Positions 36,131-44,586 are shown, counted from the stretch's first letter. The stretch is DNA of 64,000 nucleotides from Promicromonospora sp. MEB111 (GCF_030209445.1 NZ_JARVSD010000019.1:1-64000); one strand, 5' to 3'. Program-made: numbers and translations. The notes: generated from the sequence alone by a model not told the origin.

Positions 36131-36141
36131 AGAGGGGGGCG

Positions 36142-36726
36142 TCAGCCGGCCGTGCGCCGCACCACCGTGCGGCTCAGGGTCCCCGTGAGCAGGGAGTACA
36201 CGGCGGAGCCGATGATGACCCAGACGATCGCGGCGAGGACCGCCGGCACGAGGTCGGCCTGGCCGGCGAACGGCACCATGGCGAGGATCACCGTGGCGAG
36301 CGCGACCACCCAGCCGAAGAACGCCCGGGGGCGCGGTGTGCTCAGGACCAGCAGGTAGAGCACGATCGCGGCCAGGAGCGCGAAGAGCGCGCCCGCCACG
36401 ACCCAGGCCATGAGGTCGGAGCCCGTGCTGAGCAGGTCGGCCTGCGGCTGGATCTCTAGGTTCAGCACCTCTTCGAGGATGAAGCTCGCGGCGAGCCCGA
36501 TGAGGGCGGCCACCAGCATCGTGGCCAGGGCGCCTGCCCAGTACCGGCCGACCTCCAGGCCGAGGCGCGGGTTCTCGGTGCCCGTCGTGACGGGCTGGGC
36601 CCGCGCGTCGGCGGGCGGCTGGCCCACGGGCTGCGTCGGCACCCCGGGCGTCTGGGCCGGCGGCGGGTAGGCCGGCGGCGGCTGCTCGCCGTAGTCGGGG
36701 TCGTAGGGGCGGTTCGGGTCGCTCAT
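36142..36726 (-). CDS. Four-span membrane protein of unknown function
   Basis: I do not recognise a characterised family, though DUF6069-like actinobacterial proteins look similar. The 194-residue product has a Pro/Gln/Tyr-rich cytosolic N-terminus (residues 1-60, with repeated PPA and YP motifs) followed by four hydrophobic segments (about 73-98, 115-138, 143-165 and 167-187) joined by short loops. There are no catalytic-looking residues. It forms its own unit, with a hairpin after the stop. The start, ATG 36726, has GGGAGGTAA upstream. Confidence 0.7.
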   Translation of the reverse strand: MSDPNRPYDPDYGEQPPPAYPPPAQTPGVPTQPVGQPPADARAQPVTTGTENPRLGLEVGRYWAGALATMLVAALIGLAASFILEEVLNLEIQPQADLLSTGSDLMAWVVAGALFALLAAIVLYLLVLSTPRPRAFFGWVVALATVILAMVPFAGQADLVPAVLAAIVWVIIGSAVYSLLTGTLSRTVVRRTAG

Positions 36727-36797
36727 CGCGTTACCTCCCGGTTTGTGTAGCCCTATCTCCACTAGACCACGGATCGGTCGAGACCGCACGGCGCACG

Positions 36798-36839
36798 TGT
36801 CAGGCCCTCAGGTCACCGGGGTGACCTGAGGGCCTGACA
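36798..36839. terminator. Terminator of the Ebo-like operon
   Basis: A 19-bp perfect stem (36798-36816 with 36821-36839) with a 4-nt loop begins 9 bp past the stop of the last gene at 36849. Its outer TGTCAG/CTGACA and inner CAGGTCA/TGACCTG blocks also occur in the hairpins at 16915 and 59367. Confidence 0.75.
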
Positions 36840-36848
36840 GAGCACGGG

Positions 36849-38249
36849 TCAGCGCACCCCCTGCAGATCCAGGACCAGGCCCTTGACCGCCGACGCCGGC
36901 ACCTGGCCCGCGTCGGCCTCCACCCAGTGGGACACCGCCTCGGGGATCCGCGTGTCCGAGCACAGGACGAGCGGGGTGTCCTCGGCCGAGTCGGGCAGCC
37001 GGCCGTGCGTGCCGCGCACGTACGAGGCGTCCAGCGGCGTGGTGCCCATCGCGTACCGCAGGCCCAGCTTCTTCCGCACGAGGTTCAGGCCCGCCTTGGT
37101 CTTGGCCAGCGGGTCGGCCGGGTCGAAGAACAGCTCGGCGGGGTCGTAGCCGGGCTTGCGGTGGATGTCGACGCCGCGTGCGTACTCGGGCGCGCGGTCG
37201 TCGTCGAGCCAGAAGTAGTAGGTGAACCAGGCGCCCGGTTCCGCCACGACCACCAGCTCGCCCGCCCGCTCGTGGTCCAGGCCGTACTTGGCCTGCGCCT
37301 CGCGGTCGAGCACCTCGTCGACGCCGGGTACCTCGCGCAGCAGGGCCGCGACCCGGGCCAGGTCGGCGGGGTCGTCCACGTAGACGTGCGCCACCTGGTG
37401 GTCCGCGACGGCGAACGCGCGCGACGTCCACGGGTCGAGCTGCTCCCGGCCGTCCTGCACGTAGACCTCCAGGAGGCCCTCGCGGCGCAGCACCCGGTTG
37501 ATGTCCACCGGCCGGTTGGCCGGGGAGATGCCGTACTCCGACACGGCGACGACGGTGACGCCGGCGGCCTCGGCGTCGTCCAGCAGGGGCGCGAGGGCCG
37601 CGTCGAGCTCGGCCGCGGCGCGGTCCGCCTCGGGCGAGCGCGGGCCGAACCGCTGCAGGTCGTAGTCGAGGTGCGGCAGGTAGGCCGTCGTCAGGTGGGA
37701 CGACCTGGTGCGCAGGAGGTGCCGGGTCACGTCGACGATCCACCGCGTCGAGGCGATCGATGCCGTGGGGCCCCAGTACTGGAACAGCGGGAAGTCCCCG
37801 AACCGGCCCACGAGCTCGTCGTGCAGCTCCGCGGGCCGCACGTACCCGTCGGCGGACTTGCGGCCGTCGGCGTGGTAGATCGGGCGCGGGGTGACCGTGA
37901 CGTCCGTGGACATGCCCATCGCGTACCACCAGCACACGTTGTCGGCGCGGTAGCCCGGGTCGTGCCGGCGGCCCGCCTCCCACAGCTTCTCGCCGTCCAC
38001 CAGCTTGTTGTGCTGCCGCCACAGGTACACGTCGCCCAGCTCGCGGAAGTACCAGCCGTTGCCGACGATCCCGTGCTGCGCCGGCATCAGCCCCGTGAGC
38101 ATCGTCGACTGCACGCTGCAGGTCACGGCGGGCAGCACGGTGGCCAGCTCGGACTGCCAGCCGGACGTCGCGAGCCGGCTCAGCCGCGGCATGTGGGACA
38201 GGGCGCGGGCGGTCAGACCGACGACGTCGAGCAGCAGGACGGGCTTCAT
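36849..38249 (-). CDS. Alkaline phosphatase-superfamily phosphodiesterase, EboF-like
   Basis: The 466-residue protein belongs to the nucleotide pyrophosphatase/phosphodiesterase branch. The N-terminal metal Asp is in LLLDVVGLT and the nucleophilic Thr in AVTCSVQSTMLTG (about residue 43), with further metal ligands in TAYLPHLDYDLQRFGP and VAVSEYGISP. No signal peptide is evident. In ebo clusters EboF is the last gene and is thought to process a phosphorylated intermediate; the substrate is unproven. The start overlaps the EboE-like stop by ATGA. Confidence 0.82.
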   Translation of the reverse strand: MKPVLLLDVVGLTARALSHMPRLSRLATSGWQSELATVLPAVTCSVQSTMLTGLMPAQHGIVGNGWYFRELGDVYLWRQHNKLVDGEKLWEAGRRHDPGYRADNVCWWYAMGMSTDVTVTPRPIYHADGRKSADGYVRPAELHDELVGRFGDFPLFQYWGPTASIASTRWIVDVTRHLLRTRSSHLTTAYLPHLDYDLQRFGPRSPEADRAAAELDAALAPLLDDAEAAGVTVVAVSEYGISPANRPVDINRVLRREGLLEVYVQDGREQLDPWTSRAFAVADHQVAHVYVDDPADLARVAALLREVPGVDEVLDREAQAKYGLDHERAGELVVVAEPGAWFTYYFWLDDDRAPEYARGVDIHRKPGYDPAELFFDPADPLAKTKAGLNLVRKKLGLRYAMGTTPLDASYVRGTHGRLPDSAEDTPLVLCSDTRIPEAVSHWVEADAGQVPASAVKGLVLDLQGVR

Positions 38250-39451
38250 GCGTCCACTCCTTCGGTAGCTGTAGCGGCGGCGACGGGCGCCGTGAGCAGG
38301 TGCTTGCCGGCCCAGCGCAGCTCGGCCGCGATCCCGGCGACGAGCTCGTCCGCGCCGTCGGGCAGGGTGTCGGGCGGCAGCACCGACCAGGTGTACGTCT
38401 CGACGTCGAGGTGCGCGTCGGCGCCGTGCGGCGCCTCGCGCACCGCGGCGACGGCGTCGCGCAGCACGTCGGTGGTCGCGACCAGCGGCGCCGCGGGCTC
38501 GTGGTGCAACGGCACGTGGAAGTGCACCCGCCACGGCCCGTCGCCCGGCAGGCCGGGCCGCCGCTGCTCGTTCCCGAGCGCCACGGGCAGGTCGTCGGAG
38601 GCCAGCACGTCGCCGGCCGCCGTGAGCTCGCGCACCTGGTGCAGGTAGCGCTGCTCCACGAACCGCCCGACGGCGTCCCGCGCACCGGGCGCGGACGGGT
38701 CGGCGACCTCCAGGGCGGCCGAGGCCTGCACCTTGACCACACGAAGGCCCGCGTCCGTGATGCGGCGGACAGCGCCGGCCGGGTCCGCGAACGAGACCGC
38801 CAGGTGGCAGGTGTCCAGGCAGACACCGACGTGCTCGGGATCGATGCGCCGGTCGTCCGGGTACTCGGAGCCGGTGCGCGGGGCGAGCCACGCGACGACG
38901 TCCTCCACCGTGTCGAGCACGCACCCCGGCTCCGGCTCGACGGCGACCCGCACCGTGCGGCCGGTGCGCCGAGCGAGCTCGCGCAGCTCGGCCGACAGCG
39001 TGGCGAAGGCCCGGGTGGCCTCGTCGTCGTCGGCGCGCGTCCAGGGCGCGCGCCAGGCCAGCGGCAGGGTCGAGATCGAGCCGTCGGTGCCCTCGGGCAG
39101 CAGGTCGGCCAGCACCCGGGCGCAGGCGAGCACGTAGTCCAGCCGGGCTCGTTCCGCCCACGTGGGGGAGTACACCGCGAGCTTGACCACCTCGCGGTGG
39201 AACCCGCCGTAGGGGAAGGCGTTGAGGGTGTGCACCTGGAGCCGGTGCTCGGCGAGCGCCGCGCGCAGGCGGTCGCGGTCCGCCGGGGACGTGTCCAGGC
39301 GGTGCGCGAGCTCGGCGGGCAGCCACAGGCCCACGCCGAGCGTGTCGAGGCCCGCGGCTTCGCGCACCGGTCCGGCGTACCGGGTGAGCTGGTCGATCAC
39401 GCCGTCGAGGTCCTCGGCGGGGTGCACGTTGGTGCAGTAGGAGAGCAGCAT
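38246..39451 (-). CDS. Metabolite traffic protein EboE-like (TIM barrel)
   Basis: A 401-residue sugar-phosphate-isomerase-like TIM barrel. The opening LLSYCTNVHPAEDLDGV is the hallmark of EboE proteins. Metal and substrate residues appear as VAVEPEPGCVLDTV, GVCLDTCHLAV and VHFHVPLHHEP, then DVETYTW near the C-terminus. EboE is one of six Ebo proteins needed in Nostoc to move a scytonemin precursor to the periplasm; its reaction is not known. It lies 12 bp after the TatD-like gene and overlaps the phosphatase gene. Confidence 0.85.
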   Translation of the reverse strand: MLLSYCTNVHPAEDLDGVIDQLTRYAGPVREAAGLDTLGVGLWLPAELAHRLDTSPADRDRLRAALAEHRLQVHTLNAFPYGGFHREVVKLAVYSPTWAERARLDYVLACARVLADLLPEGTDGSISTLPLAWRAPWTRADDDEATRAFATLSAELRELARRTGRTVRVAVEPEPGCVLDTVEDVVAWLAPRTGSEYPDDRRIDPEHVGVCLDTCHLAVSFADPAGAVRRITDAGLRVVKVQASAALEVADPSAPGARDAVGRFVEQRYLHQVRELTAAGDVLASDDLPVALGNEQRRPGLPGDGPWRVHFHVPLHHEPAAPLVATTDVLRDAVAAVREAPHGADAHLDVETYTWSVLPPDTLPDGADELVAGIAAELRWAGKHLLTAPVAAATATEGVDA

Positions 39452-39463
39452 CTGGGTGTCCCT

Positions 39464-40348
39464 TCAGGCCCGCGCGCCGCGCAGCACGGACGATCCCTCG
39501 AACTCGACGCCGGGCGTCGGCGGCTCGCCCGCGCTGAACCCGGGGACCGGGTCGAGCACGAGGTTGCCCGACTGCTCGTAGAAGGCGACCGGATTGCGCC
39601 ACAGCACCTGGTCGACGTCGTCCTCCGAGAAGCCGGCGGCCAGCATCGCCTCGCCGGTCCGGACGGTCTTGAGCGGGTCGGATCGCCCCCAGTCCGCGGC
39701 GGAGTTCACGATCATCCGCTCGGTCCCGTACTCCTGCAGCAGCGCGACCATGCGGTGCTCATCCATCTTGGTGTCGGGGTAGATCGAGAACCCGGCCCAC
39801 GCTCCGGCGTCGCGCACGAGGGCGACGTTGGTCTCGTTGAGGTGGTCCACCAGCACCCGCTCCGGCGCCAGCCCGGACTCGCGCACGACGTCGAGCGTGC
39901 GGCGCGTGCCGGCGAGCTTGTCGCGGTGCGGCGTGTGCACCAGGACGGGCAGCCCGGCCTCCTCGGCCATCCCGAGCTGGGCGGCGAACACCTCGTCCTC
40001 CTCGGGCGTCATCGAGTCGTAGCCCACCTCGCCCACGGCCACGACGCCGTCCTTGAGCAGGTAGCGGGGGATCTCGGCGAGCACCTCGCGGCAGCGGGGG
40101 TCGTTCGCCTCCTTGGGGTTGAGGGCGATCGTCGCGTGGTGCCGCACGCCGAACTGGGCGGCCCGGAACCTCTCCCAGCCCAGCAGGGAGTCGAAGTAGT
40201 CGGTGAACGAGCCCACGCTGGTGCGGGGCTGACCCAGCCAGAACGCGGGTTCGACGACGGCGCGCACGCCCGCGGCGTACAGGGCCTCGTAGTCGTCGGT
40301 GGTGCGGCTCGTCATGTGGATGTGCGGGTCGAGGATGCGCAACGTCAC
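39464..40348 (-). CDS. TatD-family metal hydrolase, EboB-like
   Basis: A 294-residue amidohydrolase-fold protein. The first metal site is LDPHIHMTSRT (His-x-His), the Glu ligand is in VAVGEVGYDSM, further His ligands occur in VLVHTPHRDK and LVDHLNETN, and the last Asp is in IVNSAADWGRSD. TatD relatives are DNases or lactonase-like hydrolases; in ebo clusters the substrate is unknown. GTG 40348 overlaps the EboA-like stop and has GAAGGA upstream. Confidence 0.83.
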   Translation of the reverse strand: MTLRILDPHIHMTSRTTDDYEALYAAGVRAVVEPAFWLGQPRTSVGSFTDYFDSLLGWERFRAAQFGVRHHATIALNPKEANDPRCREVLAEIPRYLLKDGVVAVGEVGYDSMTPEEDEVFAAQLGMAEEAGLPVLVHTPHRDKLAGTRRTLDVVRESGLAPERVLVDHLNETNVALVRDAGAWAGFSIYPDTKMDEHRMVALLQEYGTERMIVNSAADWGRSDPLKTVRTGEAMLAAGFSEDDVDQVLWRNPVAFYEQSGNLVLDPVPGFSAGEPPTPGVEFEGSSVLRGARA

Positions 40349-41088
40349 TCCTTCGTGCTGCTGAGCCGGTCGTTCGTGGGCTGGTCGTTCGTGAGACGTG
40401 TGTTCGTGAGCCGGTCCAGGTCGGCCGGGACGGACCGTCCGGCCGCCCGGCGTTCCGCGGCGAAGTCGCGGGCCATGCGGCCCAGCTCGTCGTCGGCACG
40501 GCGGTCCAGGTCGCTCGCGGCCGTCAGGCTCACGCCCTGGAAGACGAGCTTGAGGATCGCGTGCCGCCACGTGTGCTGGTCCAGGTGCCGTGCCCCGAAC
40601 GGGCCGACGGCGGCCGCGACCAGGCTGGGGTCGTTGGCCCGCAGGGCGTCGGCGGCGAGCTCGAGGCCTGCCGTGACGAGCGCGGTGGGCTCGCCGACCG
40701 GGCCCAGGTCGCCTCGTTCCGTCAGCGCGTCGAACCCCCGCAGCACGCCGCGCCGCTCGGCGCCGTCGCCCTGCCGGTACAGGAGCACCAGGCGGTCCGC
40801 GCAGTCCTTGTCCGCGTCCGCGCCGACGCAGGTACCCATGCCCATGCCCACGCCCACGGCGTCGGCCAGCGCGACGACGAGGGCGGCGCGCGCGGCGTCG
40901 TCCACCGTCCCGTGCACGACGCCGCCCGGGTCGGTGTCCGGACGCAGCGGGGCACGCCCCACCCTGCGGGCCGCGAACGCGAACGCGCGGGTCACGCTGT
41001 CGGGATCACGCGCGACCCCGGCGAGCGCCTCGTCGAGCCAGACGGCGCCGGGTGTCCCGGCAGGTATACCCGTGGTGACAGTGTTCAT
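40345..41088 (-). CDS. EboA-like protein
   Basis: A 247-residue, helix-rich soluble protein that matches EboA by neighbourhood and general pattern: an N-terminal WLDEALAGVARDPDSVTRAFAFAAR segment, a central LVLLYRQGDGAERRGVLRGF stretch and a C-terminal helix with RHAILKLVFQGVSL. EboA's biochemical role is unknown. The last 25 residues are a Thr/Asn/Asp-rich low-complexity tail (LTNTRLTNDQPTNDRLS). Both ends overlap neighbours (ATGA, GTGA). Confidence 0.75.
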   Translation of the reverse strand: MNTVTTGIPAGTPGAVWLDEALAGVARDPDSVTRAFAFAARRVGRAPLRPDTDPGGVVHGTVDDAARAALVVALADAVGVGMGMGTCVGADADKDCADRLVLLYRQGDGAERRGVLRGFDALTERGDLGPVGEPTALVTAGLELAADALRANDPSLVAAAVGPFGARHLDQHTWRHAILKLVFQGVSLTAASDLDRRADDELGRMARDFAAERRAAGRSVPADLDRLTNTRLTNDQPTNDRLSSTKE

Positions 41089-41996
41089 GACAGGGCCCCT
41101 TCGCTGCTGGTCGTGGCGGTGCGAGCTCGGGCGCGGGCGCCGGTGACGTCCGCCCACGCCCGCATGAGGGCGGCCCGGCTGTCGCGGGCGAGCCGGGGCG
41201 CGTCGTGGGAGTGGCGGGGCAGCTCGACGGCGGCGACCCCCGTGTAGCCGATGTCGGCGAGCGTCGCGAGCACGAGCGGCAGGTCGAGGTCGCCCTGGCC
41301 GAACGGGCGGTGCTCGTGGTGCGTGCCCGGCATGTCGTCGAGCTGCACGTTGCTGAGGTACGGCGCCGCGGCGCGCAGCGCGCCCTCGACGCCGTCCGGC
41401 TCGACCACCAGGCAGTGCCCGACGTCGACGGTGATCCCCAGCTCGGGCGGCGTACCCAGGTCCGCCAGGAGCCGCAGCGCGTCGCCGACCGTCTCGACGA
41501 GCATCCCCGGCTCGGGTTCGAGCGAGAGGTGCACCCCGCGCTCCCCGGCGTACTCGACCAGGGCGCCGACGCGCTCGTGGAGGCGGGCCCAGCCGTCGGC
41601 GGCGCTCGCGTCGTCCGGCAGGATGCCGGAGAAGAACGAGACGCACCGGGCGTCGAGGTCCGCCGCGATCTCGACCGCGCGCTCGAGGTACCGCATCCGC
41701 AGGGCGGCGTCCCGGTCCACGAGGGTGGGCCGGTGCTTGTGGAGGGGGTCGAGCAGGTACCGCGTGCCGGTCTCGACGACCGCCGCGGCCCCGGTGCCCC
41801 CGCGCATCCGCCGCAGGTGGGCACGCAGGGCCCGGACGTCGTCGCCGGCCAGCGGCGCGAACGGGTCGAGGTGCGGAAAGCCGAGCGTGACCGCGACGGC
41901 GGCGTAGCCCACGTCGTCGAGCACGTCGAGGGCCACCCGCAGGGGGTGGTCGCCGAAGCCGTTGGTGCCGTAGCCCAGCAGGAACGGCGGTGTCAC
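41085..41996 (-). CDS. Sugar phosphate isomerase/epimerase (TIM barrel)
   Basis: A 303-residue xylose-isomerase-like TIM barrel, the second such protein in this operon. It starts LLGYGTNGFGDHPLRVALDVL. Metal/acid residues are visible in HLSLEPEPGMLVET, ITVDVGHCLVVEPDG, NVQLDDMPGTHHEHRPFGQG and AAVELPRHSHDAP. The pattern suits an epimerase or isomerase for a sugar or cyclitol phosphate. This gene is not one of the classical six ebo genes, so it is a distinguishing feature of this variant. GTG 41996 overlaps the UbiA-like stop. Confidence 0.8.
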   Translation of the reverse strand: MTPPFLLGYGTNGFGDHPLRVALDVLDDVGYAAVAVTLGFPHLDPFAPLAGDDVRALRAHLRRMRGGTGAAAVVETGTRYLLDPLHKHRPTLVDRDAALRMRYLERAVEIAADLDARCVSFFSGILPDDASAADGWARLHERVGALVEYAGERGVHLSLEPEPGMLVETVGDALRLLADLGTPPELGITVDVGHCLVVEPDGVEGALRAAAPYLSNVQLDDMPGTHHEHRPFGQGDLDLPLVLATLADIGYTGVAAVELPRHSHDAPRLARDSRAALMRAWADVTGARARARTATTSSEGALS

Positions 41997-42940
41997 GTGA
42001 TGCTCACCCCGGCGCGGCCGCGTGCGCGAGCCAGCAGGCGCAGCCCCTGGCCCACGGCGGCGACGCCGGCCAGCAGCGCCGTCGTGCCCAGGCTCCCCGA
42101 GCGGGCCGCCCAGGCGGCCTGCAGCGGGACCATCGCCTGGATCCCGGCCCGCGTGGCGGTGCGCGCGTTGGCGGCGGTGGGCCGCGCCGCCGCGCGCACC
42201 TGCCCGGGCAGGGCGGCCGCGGCGTAGGCGGTCGCCGCGGCGACGGTGGTCCAGCGTGCGACCGGCCGACCCGCCGTGGCGGTTGCCGGGACCGCGGCGG
42301 CGGCGACGGCGCCCGCGACCGTCCCGGCGGCGACACCGCTCGCGACCCGCGTCGACGTACCGTGCACCTCGCCGCGCGAGAGCACGGTGACGCCCAGCGT
42401 GTGCGCGGTCAGCCCCGCGGCCGCCGGGAGCGCCGAGCGCAGGCGCCCGGGCGTGGCGCCGAGCAGCACGTCGAGCCCGCGGCACGCCGCCATGACGAAC
42501 GGCCCGGCGGGGCGGTCCTTGGCCACCAGGTCGTAGGTCCAGACGCAGGCGGCCAGCGGCAGGGCGACGCCGAGCGCGCGCCGTCCGCCCGCGATGCCCG
42601 CGGCGGCCACGCCGCCCGCGGTGAGCGCCCCGCCGATCGCGAGCGCGGCCCGCGGCGTCACCCGGCCGGACGGGATCGGCCGTTCGGGCCGCTCGACGGC
42701 GTCGACGTGCCGGTCGGCGTAGTCGTTCAGCGCCATGCCGCCCAGGTACAGGCAGGCGGAGGCGACGGGCAGCAGGAGGTGGCGGGCGCGCAGCGGCGTC
42801 GGCGCGCCGTCGCGGGTGCCGGCGCGTGCGGCGGCCAGCCCGGCCAGCGTGTCGCCCACGACGCTCAGGGCCGCGGGGGCCCGGACCAGCTCGGCGACGT
42901 CGGCGAGGCCGGGCGGCCGCACCGTCAGCCGGGGCCTCAT
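41993..42940 (-). CDS. UbiA-family prenyltransferase, EboC-like
   Basis: A 315-residue integral membrane prenyltransferase with seven to nine hydrophobic segments. The first prenyl-diphosphate/Mg motif is LNDYADRHVDAVERPERP (NDxxDxxxD, about residues 72-80). The second Asp-rich motif is weaker: TYDLVAKDRPAG and CRGLDVLLG. It would attach a prenyl chain to a polar acceptor at the membrane; with inositol-phosphate synthase next door a cyclitol acceptor is plausible but unproven. I recall a Streptomyces coelicolor relative near SCO3242 in a similar gene set; this should be checked. It overlaps both neighbours. Confidence 0.8.
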   Translation of the reverse strand: MRPRLTVRPPGLADVAELVRAPAALSVVGDTLAGLAAARAGTRDGAPTPLRARHLLLPVASACLYLGGMALNDYADRHVDAVERPERPIPSGRVTPRAALAIGGALTAGGVAAAGIAGGRRALGVALPLAACVWTYDLVAKDRPAGPFVMAACRGLDVLLGATPGRLRSALPAAAGLTAHTLGVTVLSRGEVHGTSTRVASGVAAGTVAGAVAAAAVPATATAGRPVARWTTVAAATAYAAAALPGQVRAAARPTAANARTATRAGIQAMVPLQAAWAARSGSLGTTALLAGVAAVGQGLRLLARARGRAGVSIT

Positions 42941-44157
42941 CGTCCGGCCCGTGCCGAGGTGGCGCGCACCCAGTCCTCCACTGCGCGGGCCTGGTCGGCG
43001 GCGTCGTGCACGTCCGAGCCCCACGGGTCCTTGAAGAAGAAGCCCAGCTCCGGCACGGGCCCGCTGATCCCGGCGGCGTGCGCCAGCGCGAGCAGGCGGG
43101 CCAGGTCGAGCACGAGCGGGGCGGCGAGCATCGAGTCGTGCGCGCTCCACGTGGTCTGCAGCGTGAGCCGCGACCCGAGGAAGCCCTCGACGTGCACGTG
43201 GTCCCAGGCGACCTTGGTGTCGCCCAGGTCGGGCACGTTGTCGATGTGCAGGGGAGTGGTGTCGCTGCCGGTCAGCGCGGTCAGCCCGCGGTTCTTGCTG
43301 GCGAGCTTGCTGCGCACGGCGTCGGGGTCCGCGAGGGTGGCGCCGTCGCCGCCGCCCAGCAGGTTGGTGCCGGCCCACGACAGCACCTTGAGGCCGCGCG
43401 CGGCGAACGCCGGTGCCAGCACGGTGCGCAGCCACGTCTGCCCGGTCTTGCCGTCCTGCCCTGCCACGGGGATGCCGCGCTGCCGGGCGAGCCGGGTCAG
43501 CGCGGGCAGGCCCATGCCCGCCGACGGCGTGAAGGCGGCGTACGCGGCTCCGGCAAGGATCGCCGCGTACGCCGAGACGGAGGACGCGGGAAGCACCGCG
43601 CGCGCCGGGTCGGCCAGGGCCGTGAGGAGGGCGTCGACGTCGTCGTGCTCGGGCGCGGGGTCGACGGGCGGCTCGGTCGAGGACAGGTCGATCACGACGA
43701 CCCGCGCCAGGTCGTGCCGCTCCTGGAACGACGTGATGTCGGCGGCGAGCCGCTCGGCGACCGCCTGCTGGGAGAGGCCCGCGCCGTCGTCCGTGTCCGT
43801 GTGCGCCGCGTGCGGGTCGTACCCGGGGCGTACCTCGGCGTCCGCCCGCTCCAGGGCGTCGTGCGTGGCGGCGAACAGCCGCGGCCCGATCATGCCCGTC
43901 TCGACGAGGCACTCCGCGCGCTTGGTCATGGTGACCGACGAGATGTCGTGCCCGCCGACCACCAGGTCGGCGAACGCGGGGAGGCCCGCCGAGGCGAAGG
44001 GCTCCCGCGCGGTGACGCAGCCCGTCGGTGGGGCCTGCCCCTCGGCGATGGCCGCGAGGCCCACCGTGGCCGTACTGGCCACGGAGCCGCGGGCCCCGAC
44101 GAACCAGATACCGGTCCGCGCAGAGGCATGGTGGCGTGCAGAGGCGTGGTGCATCAT
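42937..44157 (-). CDS. myo-Inositol-1-phosphate synthase-like cyclase
   Basis: This 406-residue NAD-dependent cyclase family converts glucose 6-phosphate to inositol phosphate. Visible are the dinucleotide loop GIWFVGARGSVASTATVG, the conserved GQDGKTGQTWLRTVLAP, TNLLGGGDGATL and SKLASKNR, and the DHVHVEGFLG segment. It heads the Ebo-like operon in place of EboD, a dehydroquinate-synthase-type cyclase. ATG 44157 and ATG 44154 are adjacent; GGGGAG lies 2 and 5 nt before them, so the second may be used. The start encodes a His/Ala/Ser duplication (HHASARHHASAR). Confidence 0.85.
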   Translation of the reverse strand: MMHHASARHHASARTGIWFVGARGSVASTATVGLAAIAEGQAPPTGCVTAREPFASAGLPAFADLVVGGHDISSVTMTKRAECLVETGMIGPRLFAATHDALERADAEVRPGYDPHAAHTDTDDGAGLSQQAVAERLAADITSFQERHDLARVVVIDLSSTEPPVDPAPEHDDVDALLTALADPARAVLPASSVSAYAAILAGAAYAAFTPSAGMGLPALTRLARQRGIPVAGQDGKTGQTWLRTVLAPAFAARGLKVLSWAGTNLLGGGDGATLADPDAVRSKLASKNRGLTALTGSDTTPLHIDNVPDLGDTKVAWDHVHVEGFLGSRLTLQTTWSAHDSMLAAPLVLDLARLLALAHAAGISGPVPELGFFFKDPWGSDVHDAADQARAVEDWVRATSARAGR

Positions 44158-44388
44158 CGCTCCCCAGTCCGACGACGTCGTCGCGAGCACGCTAGTCCCA
44201 CTTATGGCGATTGGCAAACAAAAGTTCTGAGATCGTCGGGAGAAGAGAGATTTCCGACAAGGCCGCAGTTACCGGGCCAGCCGCCACGGGTGCCACGTGC
44301 CTGGCCGCCGACGCCGCCGCCGACGCCGCTGCCGACCCGCTCCTGACTCCGCTTCTGGACACCACTTCCGCGTGCCGCCGCGCTGTGG

Positions 44389-44517
44389 CACTATGACCCG
44401 CATGACTGAGTGCCTCACCCCGAGCTCCACCCTGCGACAGGTGATCATCATTTCGTAGCGCGTCCGGCGACACCCCACCGGACGCGCAGACCTTCCACAC
44501 CCGGAGGGTCTTTTTTT
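44389..44517 (+). promoter_or_regulatory. cimA promoter and translational attenuator
   Basis: CACTAT (44389-44394) lies 7 nt before a leader-peptide ATG. A perfect 10-bp hairpin (44458-44467 with 44478-44487) starts at the last base of the leader stop codon. It abuts a terminator: a 9-bp stem (44488-44496 with 44503-44511, one G-U) with a 6-nt loop, then T at 44511-44517. Ribosome stalling at the Val-Ile-Ile-Ile codons should change termination; the exact antiterminator pairing is not clear by eye. Confidence 0.82.
44402..44458 (+). CDS. cimA leader peptide
   Basis: An 18-residue frame, MTECLTPSSTLRQVIIIS, ends in one Val and three consecutive Ile codons just before its TAG. Its position (start 7 nt after the -10 box, stop touching a hairpin, intrinsic terminator 30-50 nt on) mirrors classical amino-acid leader peptides and matches isoleucine as the end product of the CimA route. 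It is too short to be a structural gene. Confidence 0.82.
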   Translation: MTECLTPSSTLRQVIIIS

Positions 44518-44586
44518 GTTGGTCCGACCGTCTGGCTTCGTGCCGGGTTGTCGGACACATCGCCAGACACATCGTTGGGAGCATCG

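Larger units (their letters stand above)
44158..44586. promoter_or_regulatory. 429-bp gap between the Ebo-like operon and cimA
   Basis: The left part (44195-44262) is unusually AT-rich and probably holds the minus-strand promoter of the Ebo-like operon, though I cannot fix its boxes. The centre (44280-44345) is a GC-rich run of GCCGACGCC-like triplets. The right part is the cimA promoter, leader peptide and terminator described separately. The last 70 bp before cimA hold only a ribosome site (GGGAG). Confidence 0.5.

Noticed and set aside
40350-40415. Short direct repeats (GTTCGTGAG-like) in the tail of the EboA-like gene
   Set aside because: They encode a degenerate Thr/Asn/Asp tail and look like ordinary low-complexity sequence; not listed as a repeat element.
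44280-44345. Triplet-like GCCGACGCC run before cimA, considered as a repeat or small RNA
   Set aside because: Imperfect and short, with no stable structure or promoter that I could assign.
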